In this document: in pieces, positions 11,801 to 26,800 of the stretch | How the letters are laid out: every line of letters starts with the position of its first letter | How positions within the stretch are numbered: position 1 is the stretch's first letter | Assembly: GCA_035610835.1 (NCBI GenBank) | Contig: CM069443.1 | Coordinates: forward strand, 59,227,266-59,291,265 | From: Ophiura sarsii | Taxonomy: Eukaryota; Echinodermata; Ophiuroidea; Amphilepidida; Ophiuridae | Reading direction: 5' to 3' | DNA length: 64,000 bases | Position numbers and translations under genes: made by a program | The notes under the pieces: generated by a model | Databases searched by the model: none | Seen by the model: only the letters and a program-made list of their open reading frames with translations | What the model was told of the DNA's origin: nothing

Positions 11801-14800
11801 TCTTTCTAAGAGTACCGTCTGCATAAGCTAGTGAGAATGGGATAGGAGAGAGCTTCTACGAAAGAACATCTTTCAGGTGTATATCCCTAGCGTTAGCGGC
11901 TACAAGTAGACCACCAAAGAGATCTCTATCGGTAGTGACCGTGATTATTTTGTCACTGTCTGACTTCATCACTCATCTTTTGTTTTATCATAACTGTCGC
12001 AAATGTCGGTACTTTCAGATGTGGTACTGGGTCCCATAACTTCAGCTTGTTGGTATTGAATCTTTCCTCAACAAATGTTGACATCTGTGAAGCACCTAAA
12101 GTTACCAAACTCATAAGCCTGAAGGAGACGTATTGCACAATCCTGAGACATCACCACTCCAGTGGCAATGTTGATCAGTGGTGCTATGTCTTTATCCTCT
12201 GTATCGTCAACATGGTCAAGTGCGAATGGATTGCTTATCATTTCAGAAGAGACAGCTGCCAACAATTTCTGTACATCCTCCTCATCCTCTGGTAGATGTG
12301 GATTCTTTGTTGGGATTCACGGGGGGTTCTTCCTCTAAAGCCACACATCTCCTTTGCGACTGCTGTGAATTCGGCACACTTATGAATTGTGAGAAACCAG
12401 CGTTTCAATGCACCTGGCTTCTGCCTGATACCAATGATACCACCCTTCCTCTTGGAATCCAGATTGATGGATTGTTCAAGGGCCATATCAGTCAAGACCT
12501 GTGAAAATGGATTTTGTAGGACATTTCACTGCATGATTACCATTGATGAACTCCTGGTATACTGTTGGATGACATTCTTTTAATGTGTTCATATCAGCTA
12601 GGTAGATTGGTAACCATCCGAAGTAGTTAGGTCTCTCCATGGTATAATGACCATTACACATGTATCTTCCAATGTGTCTTGTGTTTATTGATTTACAGCT
12701 TTATAAAACACATTCAAAAGGAACTTTGCAACTTAATTGAAAGGATGCTATAATGTTGTTAATATATTGTTTAATACATATGTTTTATAAGTAATTCAAA
12801 TTATTTATGTAGGGCATGGCTCTAATCCAAATTTAACGTCAAAGATGTTATGATTTGTCATATTTTGATCCAAAATTGATCAGATTTGGTAGAGTACAAC
12901 AAGAGATATGATGATTTATGTTTCCCCTACCCTGAAATCAAATGAGACATTCTTTAAAAAGGCCCGTAAAAAAAATGTGACACCACAATTTGGATTGACT
13001 TACTACCTGGCACTTATCTCGAGGGTTTATACTAACTACCTATGTGATCAGATTTGAGAAGGTACACCGGTTGAACGATTCGCCTTAACTAGGCCTCGTA
13101 TGAGAGTTAGCCTCTAGACTATAAATAGCAAAATATATGGAGAAACTGAGTGTTCTGAAACAGTTTGAAGATTCTAGTAGACCAAAGTTCCTCTGAATAT
13201 AGAAGGGAAGCAGACACATGATATTGAATCAAGTTGGAATAGCACTATTGGAAGTGGGCTTACGCGACAAAAAAACACCTGTTCCACAAGCCTGGCCGAC
13301 CCATCTTCCCCAGAATTTTCAACACTTTTTTTTTTTTTTTAATTGGAAAGTTTTCAACACTTTTTTTTGCAAATTTTGAAAATCTTTTAAAAAAAATGAA
13401 ATTAAAAAAATTACTGATAATTCACCAAAATGTTTGCAAAAAAACAACAGCAAAAAACACCGGACTGACCGATCCTTCCTGAGAGATCCGTTTGCTTGCA
13501 GAACAGGATGTTTTTTTCTGCCGCCTTAAGGATAGATTTCCGATCATATAAAAAAAAAGTACAGCAAAAGTCTCAAAGCTTAATTTATTTGTCTATTGCT
13601 TCAAACAGGTGTCTTTGAAGATGCTACCTTGCCCCAAAGAAGACCCTTCAGTTCCAGATCATTTGAATTCTATGAGAGAAAGCGAGAATCACTACAGAAG
13701 TACATACAGGTTGGTTACATCATTTATTATTATCAATTCTCTACTATAATCAAAACAAAGAATTCTCGATCAAAACGTTTATTCCAGTCATGCCAGCGTT
13801 TATCCAAATTTTGCATGCAGCATGATGAGCCCTTGACAACCACGCCACAACGCGATCGTACGTGACATGAATAAACATGAACTTACATAATTGTCCAATC
13901 ACGCAGCGTGGGGTCTTGTTGATTAGGGCCGCGATTGGTCTATTTGTTTACAAGTATGTCACATCTTCTGGTTTTACTGTGCCCTTGCCATCGCGATTGA
14001 CGCGGTCACGCACGATACGCCCCAGTCGTATGGGACCCTGAGGAATCGTATACGATTTGATCGAGAATTCTTTGTTTTGATTATATATTGTATTCCCTTG
14101 TGTATTAATACTAAATAATACTTACAATAATGTCAATTTATAACAAACACTTATCCATCCTACAGGACTGATTTGAAAAAATCAAGGATAGAGTGAGTCC
14201 CCTGGAAAATATTGCATAATATACCTTTAACAATATCTGAATCAGTTAGCTTCACATAGGTGGCTGCATATCATACAAATATTGATAAATGCGCACATTC
14301 CTATCAGATACTTGGATTGTGATTAGGCAAAACAAACAAAAAAGTTGACTTCCCCTTTCAGGACCAAAATGGGGAACTGTTTGGGGTAAGGAAGAAGAAG
14401 AAAAAAAGTTGACTTGCCCTTTCCGACCGACCCAAATTTTCGGAAATCTCGGGTCGCTATTTTTTTAATTATTTTTTAAATTGAAAGAGGCACATAACAA
14501 GAAAGAAAGATGAAAACGTGTTTTTGAGTAGTATCTGCTCGTTTAAAAATAAAAATTTAAAATTTTTAAAAATCTTTAAATTTTTGTAGTATCTATCCCT
14601 GTTTAAATATTAAAAAAATTAAAAATCTGACCGTCCGACCCTGACTCTGGTCCTGAAAGGGGAAGTCAACTCTTTTTTTTTGTTGCCTAATCACAATCCA
14701 AGTATCTGATAGGAATGGGCGCATTTATCAATATTTGTATGATATGCAGCCACCTATGTGAAGCTAACTGATTCAGATATTGTATCCTGTAGTGACAGCG

Positions 14801-17800
14801 GATTAAATTTATGTGCTTTGAGCATATTTGGAAAAGTGCTTTATACAAACTGACATTTTTTTTTGTACAGACTTTACTGACCAAACCTATTCTCAGAAGT
14901 AGTCAACTGTTGTTCAGCTTTCTCAACTCAACGTCAGAAGAATTTTGCAATAAATTCTTAGAAAAGTGCTTTATACAAACTGACATTTATTTATTTTTGT
15001 ACAGACTTTACTGACCAAACCTATTCTCAGAAGTAGTCAACTGTTATACAGCTTTCTCAACTCGACGTCAGAAGAATTTTGCAATAAGTTCTTAGGAGAT
15101 GTTAATCTCAGTAAGTAACCTGAGACAATTATTAGGCCAAATTGTTGTTGGTGTGTTGCCCTCAAGGGCTCAATTACTGAACCGAATCAAACATGGTTTT
15201 CTTCAAATTATAGCAAACTAATTTGTCTTTATTTTGTCGTTTGAATTGTTATATTCCGACACTTATACGAGGGTCATTCAATAAGTTCTACCTCCTCACT
15301 CATGAAATCGCTAATATGAATGTCAGCCTCATGACATTTGTCATGATTATAGCTCTGAATCATAGCTACACATTTAAAGTAAATGCTAATTGATACCTAT
15401 TTCACTTTTGTCATGATACAATCAAAGCCAGAGAGAGATTTTGGACAACGGACACAGAAAATTACCCCAAAGATAAATACATGTTTTTTCGTTTTCTCTC
15501 CGTATTGTATGATTAGTTATAACCGCCCGATTTAAATACTGAAAATAGAAAACAATGGATGATTTCTGAATATAATGCTATACTATCATGTGTAAATCAG
15601 ATTGTAGGCAATATTAACCTTTGTAGCTTGCAAATAGTATAATATCAACTCGAATGTATTGACCCGCCTTTAGCATACTGGAATACTGATATTCAGTCAA
15701 ATGTTCGTTATTACAAGTCAAGCCACAGTGATGCCTCGAATGTTAAATCTTAACATGATAGTAACTTTATCAGTTTTCCTTATATGCAACATTTAGAATA
15801 ATTTAATCAGGTAGTCAGTGATAGGAAAATATATCTTTGAGAGACTAGAAATACATCAATTTAGTCAGGTTTAATGAAGATCTCTTAGTTCCTATGAAAA
15901 ACATATTTGACTTTTGCAGCTGTTTCTGTCTAATAAGAGGGCATTTTCTGCCAATAAATCAGTCACTTGTATTGTTTTAAGTCTGTTCAAGAAATGTTTG
16001 TAACTTAGAATGATTGTAATTGACTGCTAGGTACATTTTGTCTCTTAGAATTGGCCAAATGAATAGCACTTAGAAGACATTTGGCTGATTTTTACCCGTT
16101 TCCGTCGCACTAAATGGAAGTTTGGTTTTTTCTGCATATCCAGAAAAGTACAATGAGTATTCAGACCAATCTACTGTCATTTTGTAGCTGAGATTCAAAG
16201 CTTCAATTGTAGAATATTTCATACGACTGGCTTGTATAATAGCAAAGTTATGAGGTAGGAGGTAGAACTTATTGAATGACCCTCGTATATAAAGGTGTGT
16301 TGTAATTTCTTTTTGAGACACCCTGTATAATAGAAATCACAAAAAAGCAATAGCAATTACAATGTCCATCAACTATATAGTATATCAAAATGATTCCTTG
16401 ATCAGAATAATTGAATTCCCATCATGAAGACATTGAATGTGTTCTAAGCTCTCCAATGGTTTGGTGAAGGTAAAGGATGTTGCGTTTTAAGTCTAATGCC
16501 ACTTTAATAATGATGCGCAAAAAAGTACTATATAAGTACTGTAAAACAAGTTAATTTCGCGAGCAATTTTAATTTCACAAATTTAGCGAGAGGCTCAAAT
16601 TCGCGAAATTATATTGTAGCGAATTGATGTGTGTGAAGATGACAGTAGTGGTAGAAATTTTGAATTCGCGAAATTAAGTTACCGCGAAAGAAGTGATGAT
16701 TAGCAATTCGCGAAAAAAAGTTGCCGCAAAATTAACTTGTTTTAAAGTATCAATATCAATGTATTCAGCAGAATGCCTGTACCATTTTATTCAGTGTTCA
16801 AATAGACTGATATTTTCAATTGCAGGCAAGCTGATGAGGACTGTTTCAGTGAAGGTTATTAAAGAGGTGAGTCTATCATTCAGTGTTTATTTAGTTTTGG
16901 GGTTTGTTTATGTTTTTTGTTGTGTGAAATTTAAAAATGGATATTAGGTGACAAAATATACGGGCCTGACTGATCCATTGTTTTAGATTTTTAATTTTTT
17001 TGGGGGGTGTTAATGTTCACATGCAAATGAATAATGACCATTTTTTAGACAAAAAATGGCAAAATGTTTACAGAGCTAACCTGAGAGGTCCATTAGCATG
17101 TAGAATAGGTTGGGGGGGGTTTTGTCTCCTTAATGCAAAAAATAATTAATCACTAAATGTTATGTAACATGTATGTATGTGTTGAAACTGAGCATGTTCT
17201 TGATTGGGAAATTATATGCTACCCTTACATAGCTTCAATTTCATGTGATGACCATATGGATTCCCTGGGTGAACTAAGCTACACTAAGATATTTTACCAG
17301 TACAGGCCTATAAAAGAGAGCAGTGGAAATAGGCTCAATTTTTACATCTATCGCCGCTGTAAAATAATTGCTCACAGTATATCTTATTGCCAGCTATACA
17401 GTCTCACTGAGTTTGTGTTCTGACAGAAAATATTTATTTTAGTGGAATATTTTGCTTCTAACATTTGGCAATTGGAAGAAAAACATAATTTTTCCCATCA
17501 AAAGTTGACTCGTTTTGTGTGTAAACACCAGCGTTCACTCGCATCTGTACCTCTTCAAAAGACCACAGTTTATCACTAGGAACACTGATCGCTTAGCGCC
17601 ACAAAGAGAATCTTTGAAACTTTGTCAGCTATCTCCTCATCTAAAATTTATTTTAGTTCCAAATTAGCGTTTTGGTTTTTTTTATCTCTCTGCGCGCAAA
17701 CAAAATCCAAGCATATGCGCACGATTATGGCCACTCACACACAGTTTTGGACAGACACACTTGTCACGCATATGATGCACAGTGCGCTTGTTATATTCAT

Positions 17801-20800
17801 GTGGGCCCACATCCTTCTGTATTCATTTGCTGCTGTAAAGAGGCTTCGCCAATTTGGAGCTGATCAAACTATAGACGTAAGCACTGCGGGTCTTATTTAT
17901 AGACTATCACACTTTTATCTGGTTGTATTCACACAGACCAGGGATATTCAAGTGCATTCAATCGAATATGCCCACTACAGCGAGTGTTGGTGGATTTTGT
18001 AAGGGTTCAATTGCCCTGAAAGAAATTCATTTGTAATGCACGAAGTGTTCATATTGATATCTTAGTATCGCATCAAAAGATACAACCTTATTGACCCTAT
18101 TATTTACTTTCTTTTTTTGTAGAGAGGCCAGCATTTAGAACCCTTTCTACAAACACTACTCAATGCGGTGGAAGCGCCTCCACCCCACGCAAGGTATGTC
18201 ATTTGGTACATAATCGTGGCAAGAAATTCCATTGTGGAAATGAAAATTACTTTATAAGCATGTTTGATATACACCAAACAACAACAAGAAAGTTGAATTA
18301 TTGTTATAGTTCACATCAGTCAGTTGACTTGCCCTTTAAAGGTTGGTGTACCGATTGCTGGCCTGATTTTCAACTTGATGAGTTCTATTCTACATGAAAG
18401 GTCATCCTTAAAATAGTTGTATTCCAAAGTTTGAGTTTCATAACTCTGATGGTTCTTATTTTAGAAGCACAAGGTGACATGAAATTTGCCCATTGAGTAG
18501 TACACAAACTGGCTGGGTGGTTAACCACCTTTGCAAGTAATTCACTGCATGTTTGCCTATATTTCTAGATGGAACATATCTTCAAGTGGCAAGATCTGGG
18601 TCTGTTGGTCAATTTTCTTTTTTGGATTTTTTTAAAATTTATTTATATATTTTTAATGCTGAACATGCATCTTTTTTTTTATTTAATGCTTTTAAGTATA
18701 AACAGAACACATTTTGCTAATTAAGATGGTTTAGAAATATCAAAAATCATATTAAAAAAAGAAGCTTTTCAGTTTTTAGGGTTGGTCGCAAAGGAAAAGT
18801 CAACTTTTTTGTTGTTGGTCGCAAAGGGAAAGTCAAATATTTTGTTGTTGCCTAAAGTGCACATTTCAAGGCCATTGAGCCCTAGTGGTAATTTCCCTTC
18901 AACAAAATGACATGAATAATTAGAAAGTCGAATGGCTTTATTGGTGAAGCTTTCATCATCAGTGGCTCTGACTTCATCAGGATTTGTATGATAAATGCTA
19001 TTAAACAAAATATTTTTAATCTTCAGCAAATCTGAAAATGAAGAAATCAACCCTGAGCAGACAGAGGAAGAAAAGGTAATTATATCTAGGTATAGACCAT
19101 TTCAAATCGAGATCGGAAAACTAGGGTAGTGCGTTCTTCGCATGGTTGATCGCATTCATAGCATTGGTTGTCTGCTTAGTGGTTTACTATATTTACATAC
19201 AAGCGTACCCATGGGAAGTAAAACTAGTAGCAAGACTATTTTGTAAGACTATTTCGTTTTTTATCAACAATGGCGTCAATACCGGCAACTTCACCATTTA
19301 TCGAGCTGAAGGTAAACTGGAAGGTATTACCTCGAATATCTTTTATTTCACCGTTTTTTGTAACTAAAACACCGCAAAATACAACTTTGTGAGGAAGACA
19401 ATCTCTCACCAACACCAGCGCAATCCACACATGAGTTATTAAAAACACCGGGTGAAATCAAATATTTTTGGATTTGAAATGGTCTATAGGCACAGAATTT
19501 GGTTTGACCTGCTTATAGCTTAGTTATTTCCAAATTGGCAAGAAATATGCATTTTTTAATTCCCAAAAAATGTGAAAAAAATGTTTTTTTGGGTTTTTTT
19601 GGGTTTTTTTGACACTTTTTAGTCAAAATTTCAAAAAATATTAGATTAGGTTAAAAAAAACACACTATCGTCCCTTCATTAGTGTCTTTACATCATCATC
19701 AAGTGATTTGGGCATTTTTTACTCAAAATTATTTTTGTTAGCTTGTTTCAAAAAAAATTGGTCAAAAAGTGATTTTTGTTGTTGTAATTTTCTCAAAAAA
19801 ATCAACATTTTTGGTCGAAATTGATGTCAAATTTGGATTCTCTGATCCATTTCCTTTCCTAAAAAGTATACTTTTATATACATTTGAGTCATAGTTCAAT
19901 AATTACAGCACTCACAAGATTCAACAAAAAACTTCCTCAACTCTTTACCTGACATAGACGCATTAATGCGTCAAAACGACCTTTTCATGTTTTACCCTAT
20001 AACTCGTTAACCAAACATCGGAAGTATGGCAAACTATACCTTTTTGGAATCCTTGTGCTCAGCCGAACAATTTGGTATGTCTTTTAGTGTAATTGAAGGC
20101 ATTTGAATTTTTGTGCCCCTGTATGGCGGCCATTTTGGATTCTGGGCTTACGGTATATTTATCGTGCGGATCGTACACGATTCTGGTCGTTGCGCCATAA
20201 CCGAATAACCCACTACAGCAAATTTGGTATCAACATTTTCAGAATTATAATGCCCATCTCTTGAAAGCATTTTGGAGGGCTCAAATAGTATAGTTTTCAT
20301 ACAGGACTACTAAATATTTGTAAAAACAGATGTTACAAAAATTGCATGCTGGGTAACGGTTACCATGGCAACCGCCACGATTGTCCGGTATCGTTGAAAT
20401 TTTCACAGAAGTGTCCGGCCATTCATAAGCTTTCAGAATATATATAGTTTTACTACCTTACAGAGTCTCATATTCAAATTATAAGTTGATATTTACATGC
20501 ATGTGCAAATTCACAATTTCTTCAAAAATTAATTTGTCAGGGAAAGAGTTAAGTCCCCAGGAGGAGTCCAGCAAGCGTAACATTATGTATTATTATTTAT
20601 ATCAGGCTTTTAAACGGTACAATAAAACTGTGTATTGAATATTGTTCAATTAAAGTAATGGGATGTGATCAATATTCTACTAAAAATATTGCCGTCCAAT
20701 ATTTTTTTAGGGCGGCGCAGAAGATGTGCGCTTGAGTATATATGCGCAGATGATGCGCATGGGTACCTTTTTGAGATCGGTGTTTCAATCTCGTTGAGAT

Positions 20801-23800
20801 TAAGTTAAGTTCAGGCTAACTTATTTATTTTTCATCAAAACAGTTTGTTATATAAATAATAATTATAATATTGAATGTCTTATTATTGGGTTTCCGACAA
20901 GTGCAATATTTTATGGCTCGTGCTTTATATTCTTGTATCACCCTTAAAGCCATTCAGTATTATATAATTTTATGTCAGAAAAATCATTATCGAGCCCAAA
21001 TCACTTAATTATATACAAAATAATATCATACTTATCATAAAAACGAATAAAAGCTGACATCAATACAATACAATACAATACAATACAAATGAGCATTTAT
21101 AAAGCGCCTTTTCATCAAGATCAAAGCGCGTGAGAAAAGCAAACCCAATGGAACAAAAGGATAATGAACAAACAAACATCATATAAAGTACAATATGATA
21201 CAAGTTACACGACATTTGGATACAAATATGTTTTGACAGATTTCTTGAACATGTGTAAAGAGTCCTGATTTCTTATGAGAGCGGGAAGGTGATTCCATAT
21301 TGCTGGAGCAACATAGGTGAAAGTCCGATTACTGGCTGATGTAAGAGTTTTGATGGTGGAATGCTGAGTTAGTTGTGTAGTATCCGAAGCCGATCGCAGG
21401 TTGCCACGTCGTGGTTTGTTCAGAGAAAGGCAAGATGATAGGTAGCCCGGTGCTACGCCTGAGAGACACTTAAACACAGTAACTAAGATTTTAAAAGTCA
21501 CACGTTCTCTGACCGGCAACCAATGCAGCTCCTGGAGACAAGGCGTTGCATGATCAAATTTCTTAGCCATACAAATGAGCTTAGCCGCCCAGTTTTGGGT
21601 TCTTTGTAGACGTTGAATGTCACAGGCGTTTGAACCGAGGAGCAACCCATTTCCGTAATCTAAACGTGATAAGATCAACGCACGCACAATTAGGTGACAA
21701 GTATCGTTGTCCATAAATTTACGGATCCGGGTTATGTTTCTGAGTTGGTAAGTCAGGCTAGAACATAAGGTTTTAATGTGAGAATGCATGGACATAGAGC
21801 TGTCAAACACAACACCGAGGTTGCGGACGCTGTCAGATGGCTTGATAACTTTGTCGCCGACCTGAAGAGAAACAGAAGGTACCTTGCTTTTGAGATGGTC
21901 TGGCACAGCGATAAAGAACTCTGTTTTCTGTTCATTGAGCTTCAACATGTTGAGAGTCATCCATGATTTGATGTCGGATATGCATGAAGAAAGCCGAGAC
22001 AGGGCGGTAGATATGGATTCCTGGTCATGTATATCAAAAGGTACATACAGTTGGATGTCATCTGCGTACAGGTGATATTGCAGGTTATGCTTCCTAATGA
22101 TGCGGCCAATTGGAATGGAGTAAATGGCGAATGACTGGGGACCAACTATAGATCCCTGTGGTAACCCATATCTTAATCTGTTGGTATCAGAACATGCCAT
22201 TTAAAAAAAAATTGCAGTGATGTTATGGTTGTTGGTGCTCAAATTTGCGCACTTGCATTATATAATTATGATGTTATTGATACCAGGACTTTCGATCACC
22301 ACAAATTTTTAAAAATGGCAGCTTTGTTTGTCTTTCTGATTGATATTCTTGCGCACTTGCATTATATAACTATGACGTTATTGATACCAGGACTTTCAAT
22401 CGGCGCAATTTTATTTAAATAGCATGTTGAAAGATTGCAGTTTTTATTTCTTTTCATCATAAGTGTGATATTTTGTTCTATATAACTATGGGATTTGGAC
22501 TCGATAATGATTTTTCTGATACACAATTTTGCGCTTGCTGGACACCTCCTTTAACTTTCCCTCACAAGACCTCCAAAATACCCATGAGCCTGATTTTGAA
22601 AATAAACAAGTTTATATTTTGACACTATTATAACTTTGTACATAAAAAACCTACTTATTGGACATACTGAAAAGTAATTACCCCTATGATGACCCTAATA
22701 GAAGTTCAAAGTCCAACAGTTCGGGATTGCAGGCAAAAAGATGCAAATCTGGGTCAAAGTATAGGGCACAGGCAGGTGAATGTCCATCATTTTTTATGTT
22801 TCATATGTTCACTGATTTGCTAGTTTGTCAATAGTAATGCTTTAAAGTGTACCACTGCTTCAAAATGATATTATTGTGAGTTAATTGTGAATTTCCAGGC
22901 CTTTGACATTTAGATTTAAGCTTACCCACACATCATACAGATCGTTGGAAAGCATGTTGAAAAATTGTCATCACTATGCATATGTCGACACAGATATCAA
23001 CGTCGAGATAAAATTAATATCCACATGTCGACATGAAAAAATTGTTCCAACCACAGCCTTACAAATTACCACTACACCTCGGGTCCCAAGGCTACTTGCT
23101 GCACTGCGGCAAATATATAGCCTTGGTTCATTATTTCAGCGAATTTTTTTCCGCTCCTTAACCCTACCCCTACCCCCCCCCCCCCCCCCCACTTTTTCAG
23201 AAAAAAGAGGGACAAATTTGCCGGAAAAAAACACGGACAAAAAGAGTGTCGACCCCGTGGGATTTGAACCACGGACCTCCAACACCAGAAGCAAGCAAAT
23301 TACCACTACACCACGGGTCCCAAGGCTACTTGCCGCAGTATATTGCGGCAAGTATATAGCTTGGGTCCATTATTTCAGCGAAAAACTTCAATGGGTTACA
23401 ATAGATATCGACCGAATACCCCCAAAGCACATTCATTTTTAAAACTACACGATCTGCACATCAGCTTGCACCAAAACTAGGGTGCCTTCCTAAAATTTTG
23501 TTTTACACTGTTGAAACATGCAGAGCAAATACATTTTCAGTATTTTAACTAATGTAAGGGTGACCTAACCCCAATTATTGTGACAGTGTTTAGACATGCC
23601 ATAAATGCGTGCGAAAATAGACCCATTTGTAAAAATGGGGCCATCCATTTTAAGGGATTTTCCAGCACAAAATACCCCATGTTAAGGGATTTTTTTTTTT
23701 TTAAATGACCAATTAAAGCAGCACATATTAAAACCTGTTGAACTATAATGCGGATCAAGCGCGCAAAATTGTTCTGTATTTGAACTACAACTTTGCTTTG

Positions 23801-26800
23801 CCCCCCCCCCCCCACACAACAATGGAATTAATTCCACGACCCCCCTATTTTCTGTGTAAAAAAACCTATGACATCAAGGATAATTGGGACCCGCCCCCTT
23901 CCGAGAAAGTGACAGCCCCCGTAGAATTTTTACACCACCAAGGGAGGTCTTCTTTAGTTCTCAAGGGTAAAATCAAAATAATATGTGTGGGATTTTGGCG
24001 TTTGTGACACAAATGGAGGCCTCTCCTTTAAGGCTAAATTAAAATAATCATTTGTCTCAAAGCTCCCGCGCGCGTTAGTTTATTGATGCGCATTAGAAAA
24101 ACAAAAATGTTTAAACAAAAAACAAAACAAAAATCCCAAAATTTCACAGATTTTTCAGATTTTCATTGATCACATCATTTTAATTACAAAAAGTCACTTT
24201 AACAAGGATTTCAGTATTTTAAATTAAAATTAAAAAAAATTAATTTAAAAAAATGCATTCCACATTAGGTTTTGAAAAACTGAAGAGCTTTGATACAAAA
24301 GATTTTTTTAATTTAGCCTAATAATATTTAATGTATAACAGTATATCTTCCATTGCTGATATCAACATCAACGTCATTATTCTACTGAATATGTTCAATG
24401 TGGCAAAGAGAATCAATCATCATCACCATCTTCTACTTATACTGTGCATAAACCTCTTATTCAATATACTCGCACAATGTATTCCTGGAACCTAGGAATT
24501 CATACAAACTTATTCTCAATAGCACTCTCTTATAATGGCACCAACATTAATGGTCATATTGCGTTACATATTGCAGCACTCAACATGTATTGCCTGGGTA
24601 TAATGACACCAACATAAATGGGCAATATCATGTTTCGTGCCCCGTAATGGTACACGCCAACGGAATAAGCTGTGAAATGTTATACGTTGATTCCGTTGAC
24701 TCCGTTGACGTCACGAACGGGTAAGCCAAACATGATATTGCCCATAAATGGTCATATTGCGTTGCATATTGCACTCAACATGTCTGGGGTATAAACATGA
24801 AACAGATAATTGCTCTATAAATCTTGATAACATTTTGGTAAGAAAAAAATTCCAAATAGGAAACCTACTTATTTCCATATCCATTTCCTATCAATCTTGT
24901 TACACTGACAGCCCTTTTAACAAGGCAAAGCGCTGCATCTACGTTAAACCACACACTTTGAATCTGGCAGCAACCATGGCGGTCGTTCACAAAGTTTCAG
25001 TGCTACCTGTGTTTGCATTGATGACAGGGCTACTGCTGGCAATATTGTCTACACCTGGTATGCACAACGCTGCATTAGCACAGCTTGATAATAAGAGTAA
25101 GACCATTGAGTGTACATATGAAGAGATAAGATCCTGGCACAAGTTGTATGACAGGTCTGATACACACTATGGTTATCATTGCAGTACACAATGTTTGCCA
25201 AACTGTTCATGCAGCTTGGGGAACAGCACAGTGGTGATCAACTGCACCAACGCAAGCATTTCTATGCCTGGATTTTACTATCCAACTGATGTGAGATTCC
25301 TGGGATGGGCATACAGCACTCTACACAATATTCAAAAGGATGCATTCACAAGATTGGCTAGTACGCTGGAAGAATTGCATTTGAATAACATTGGGTTCGT
25401 GAGTCTAGAGTCTGGTGTGTTTGATGGAATGAATAAACTAGAGAGTCTAGACTTGAGAAATAACAGGCTCAACACTATTCAATCTGATTTGTTTCGTGGA
25501 TTAGCAAAGTTACAGGGGTTGTACTTGAGTAACAACATGCTGAATGAGATCCACCCAGATACATTTAATGAATTAGCAGAATTACAGCGGTTATACTTGA
25601 GTAACACCAGCCTGAGTGAGATCCACCCAGATACATTTAATGAATTAGCAGATTTACAGGTGTTAGACTTGAGTAACAACTTGCTGAATGAGTTCCATCC
25701 AGATACATTTAATGAATTAGCAGAGTTACAGTTGTTAGACTTGAGTAACAACAAGCTGAATGAGATCCACCCAGATACATTTAATGGATTAGCAGAGTTA
25801 CAGCGGTTATACTTGAGTAACAACATGCTGGATGAGATCCACCCAGATACATTTAATGGATTAGCAGAGTTACAGATGTTAGACTTGAGTAACAACATGC
25901 TGAATGAAATCCACTCAGATACATTTATTGAATTAGCAGAGTTACAGCGGTTATACTTGAGTAACAACATGTTGCATGAAATCCACCCAGATACATTTAT
26001 TGAATTAGCAGAGTTACAGCGGTTATACTTGAGTAACAACATGCTGGATGAAATCCACCCAGATACATTTAATGGACTAGCAGAGTTACAGGGGTTATAC
26101 TTGAGTAACAACATGATGAATGAGTTCCATCCAGATACATTTAATGAATTAGCAGAGTTACAGGGGTTATACTTGAGTAACAACATGCTGAATAAAATCC
26201 ACCCAGATACATTTAATAGACTAGCAGAGTTACAGCGGTTATGCTTGAGCAACAACATGCTAAATGAAATCCACCCAGATACATTTAAAGGACTAGCAGA
26301 GTTACAGCGGTTATACTTGAGTAACAACACGCTGAATGAGATCCACCCAGATACATTTAATGGACTAGCAGAGTTACAGCGGTTATACTTGAGTAACAAC
26401 ACGCTGAATGAGATCCACCCAGATACATTTAATGGACTAGCAGAGTTACAGCGGTTATACTTGAGTAACAACACGCTGAATGAGATCCACCCAGATACAT
26501 TTAATGGACTAGCAGAGTTACAGGGGTTAGACTTGAGTAACAACATGCTGAATGAGATCCATCCAAGTACATTTTTAGAAACCTATAACCTGATTGCTCT
26601 ATCTATAACTCATAACCAACTGTATAGTTTAAACCAAGATACATTCCAAAACCAAAGCAGACTTGAATTGCTTGACCTATCTCATAATCAAATAAAAAAT
26701 CTTCCAGATGGTATTTTTCAAAGCTTGGTCAAGTTGCGGGGACTAGACCTCTCTGCAAATGAGTTAAGCAAACTAAGTTCCAAATTGTTTCACAACTGTA

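Noticed and set aside
20330..20390. GTTACCATGGCAACCG shared in style with GGTTGCCATGGCAAC at about 60030
   Set aside because: The short match around CCATGGCAAC is common in animal DNA and not enough to relate the two TTAA-type elements.
22903..23442. 179-codon frame with poly-proline
   Set aside because: It runs through SINE copies and a poly-C tract and is not a gene.
25479..26546. Minus-strand 355-codon open frame with repeated NVSGWISFS-like units
   Set aside because: It is the exact antisense of the receptor's 72-bp LRR repeat; a repeat unit without stops keeps the opposite frame open by construction.
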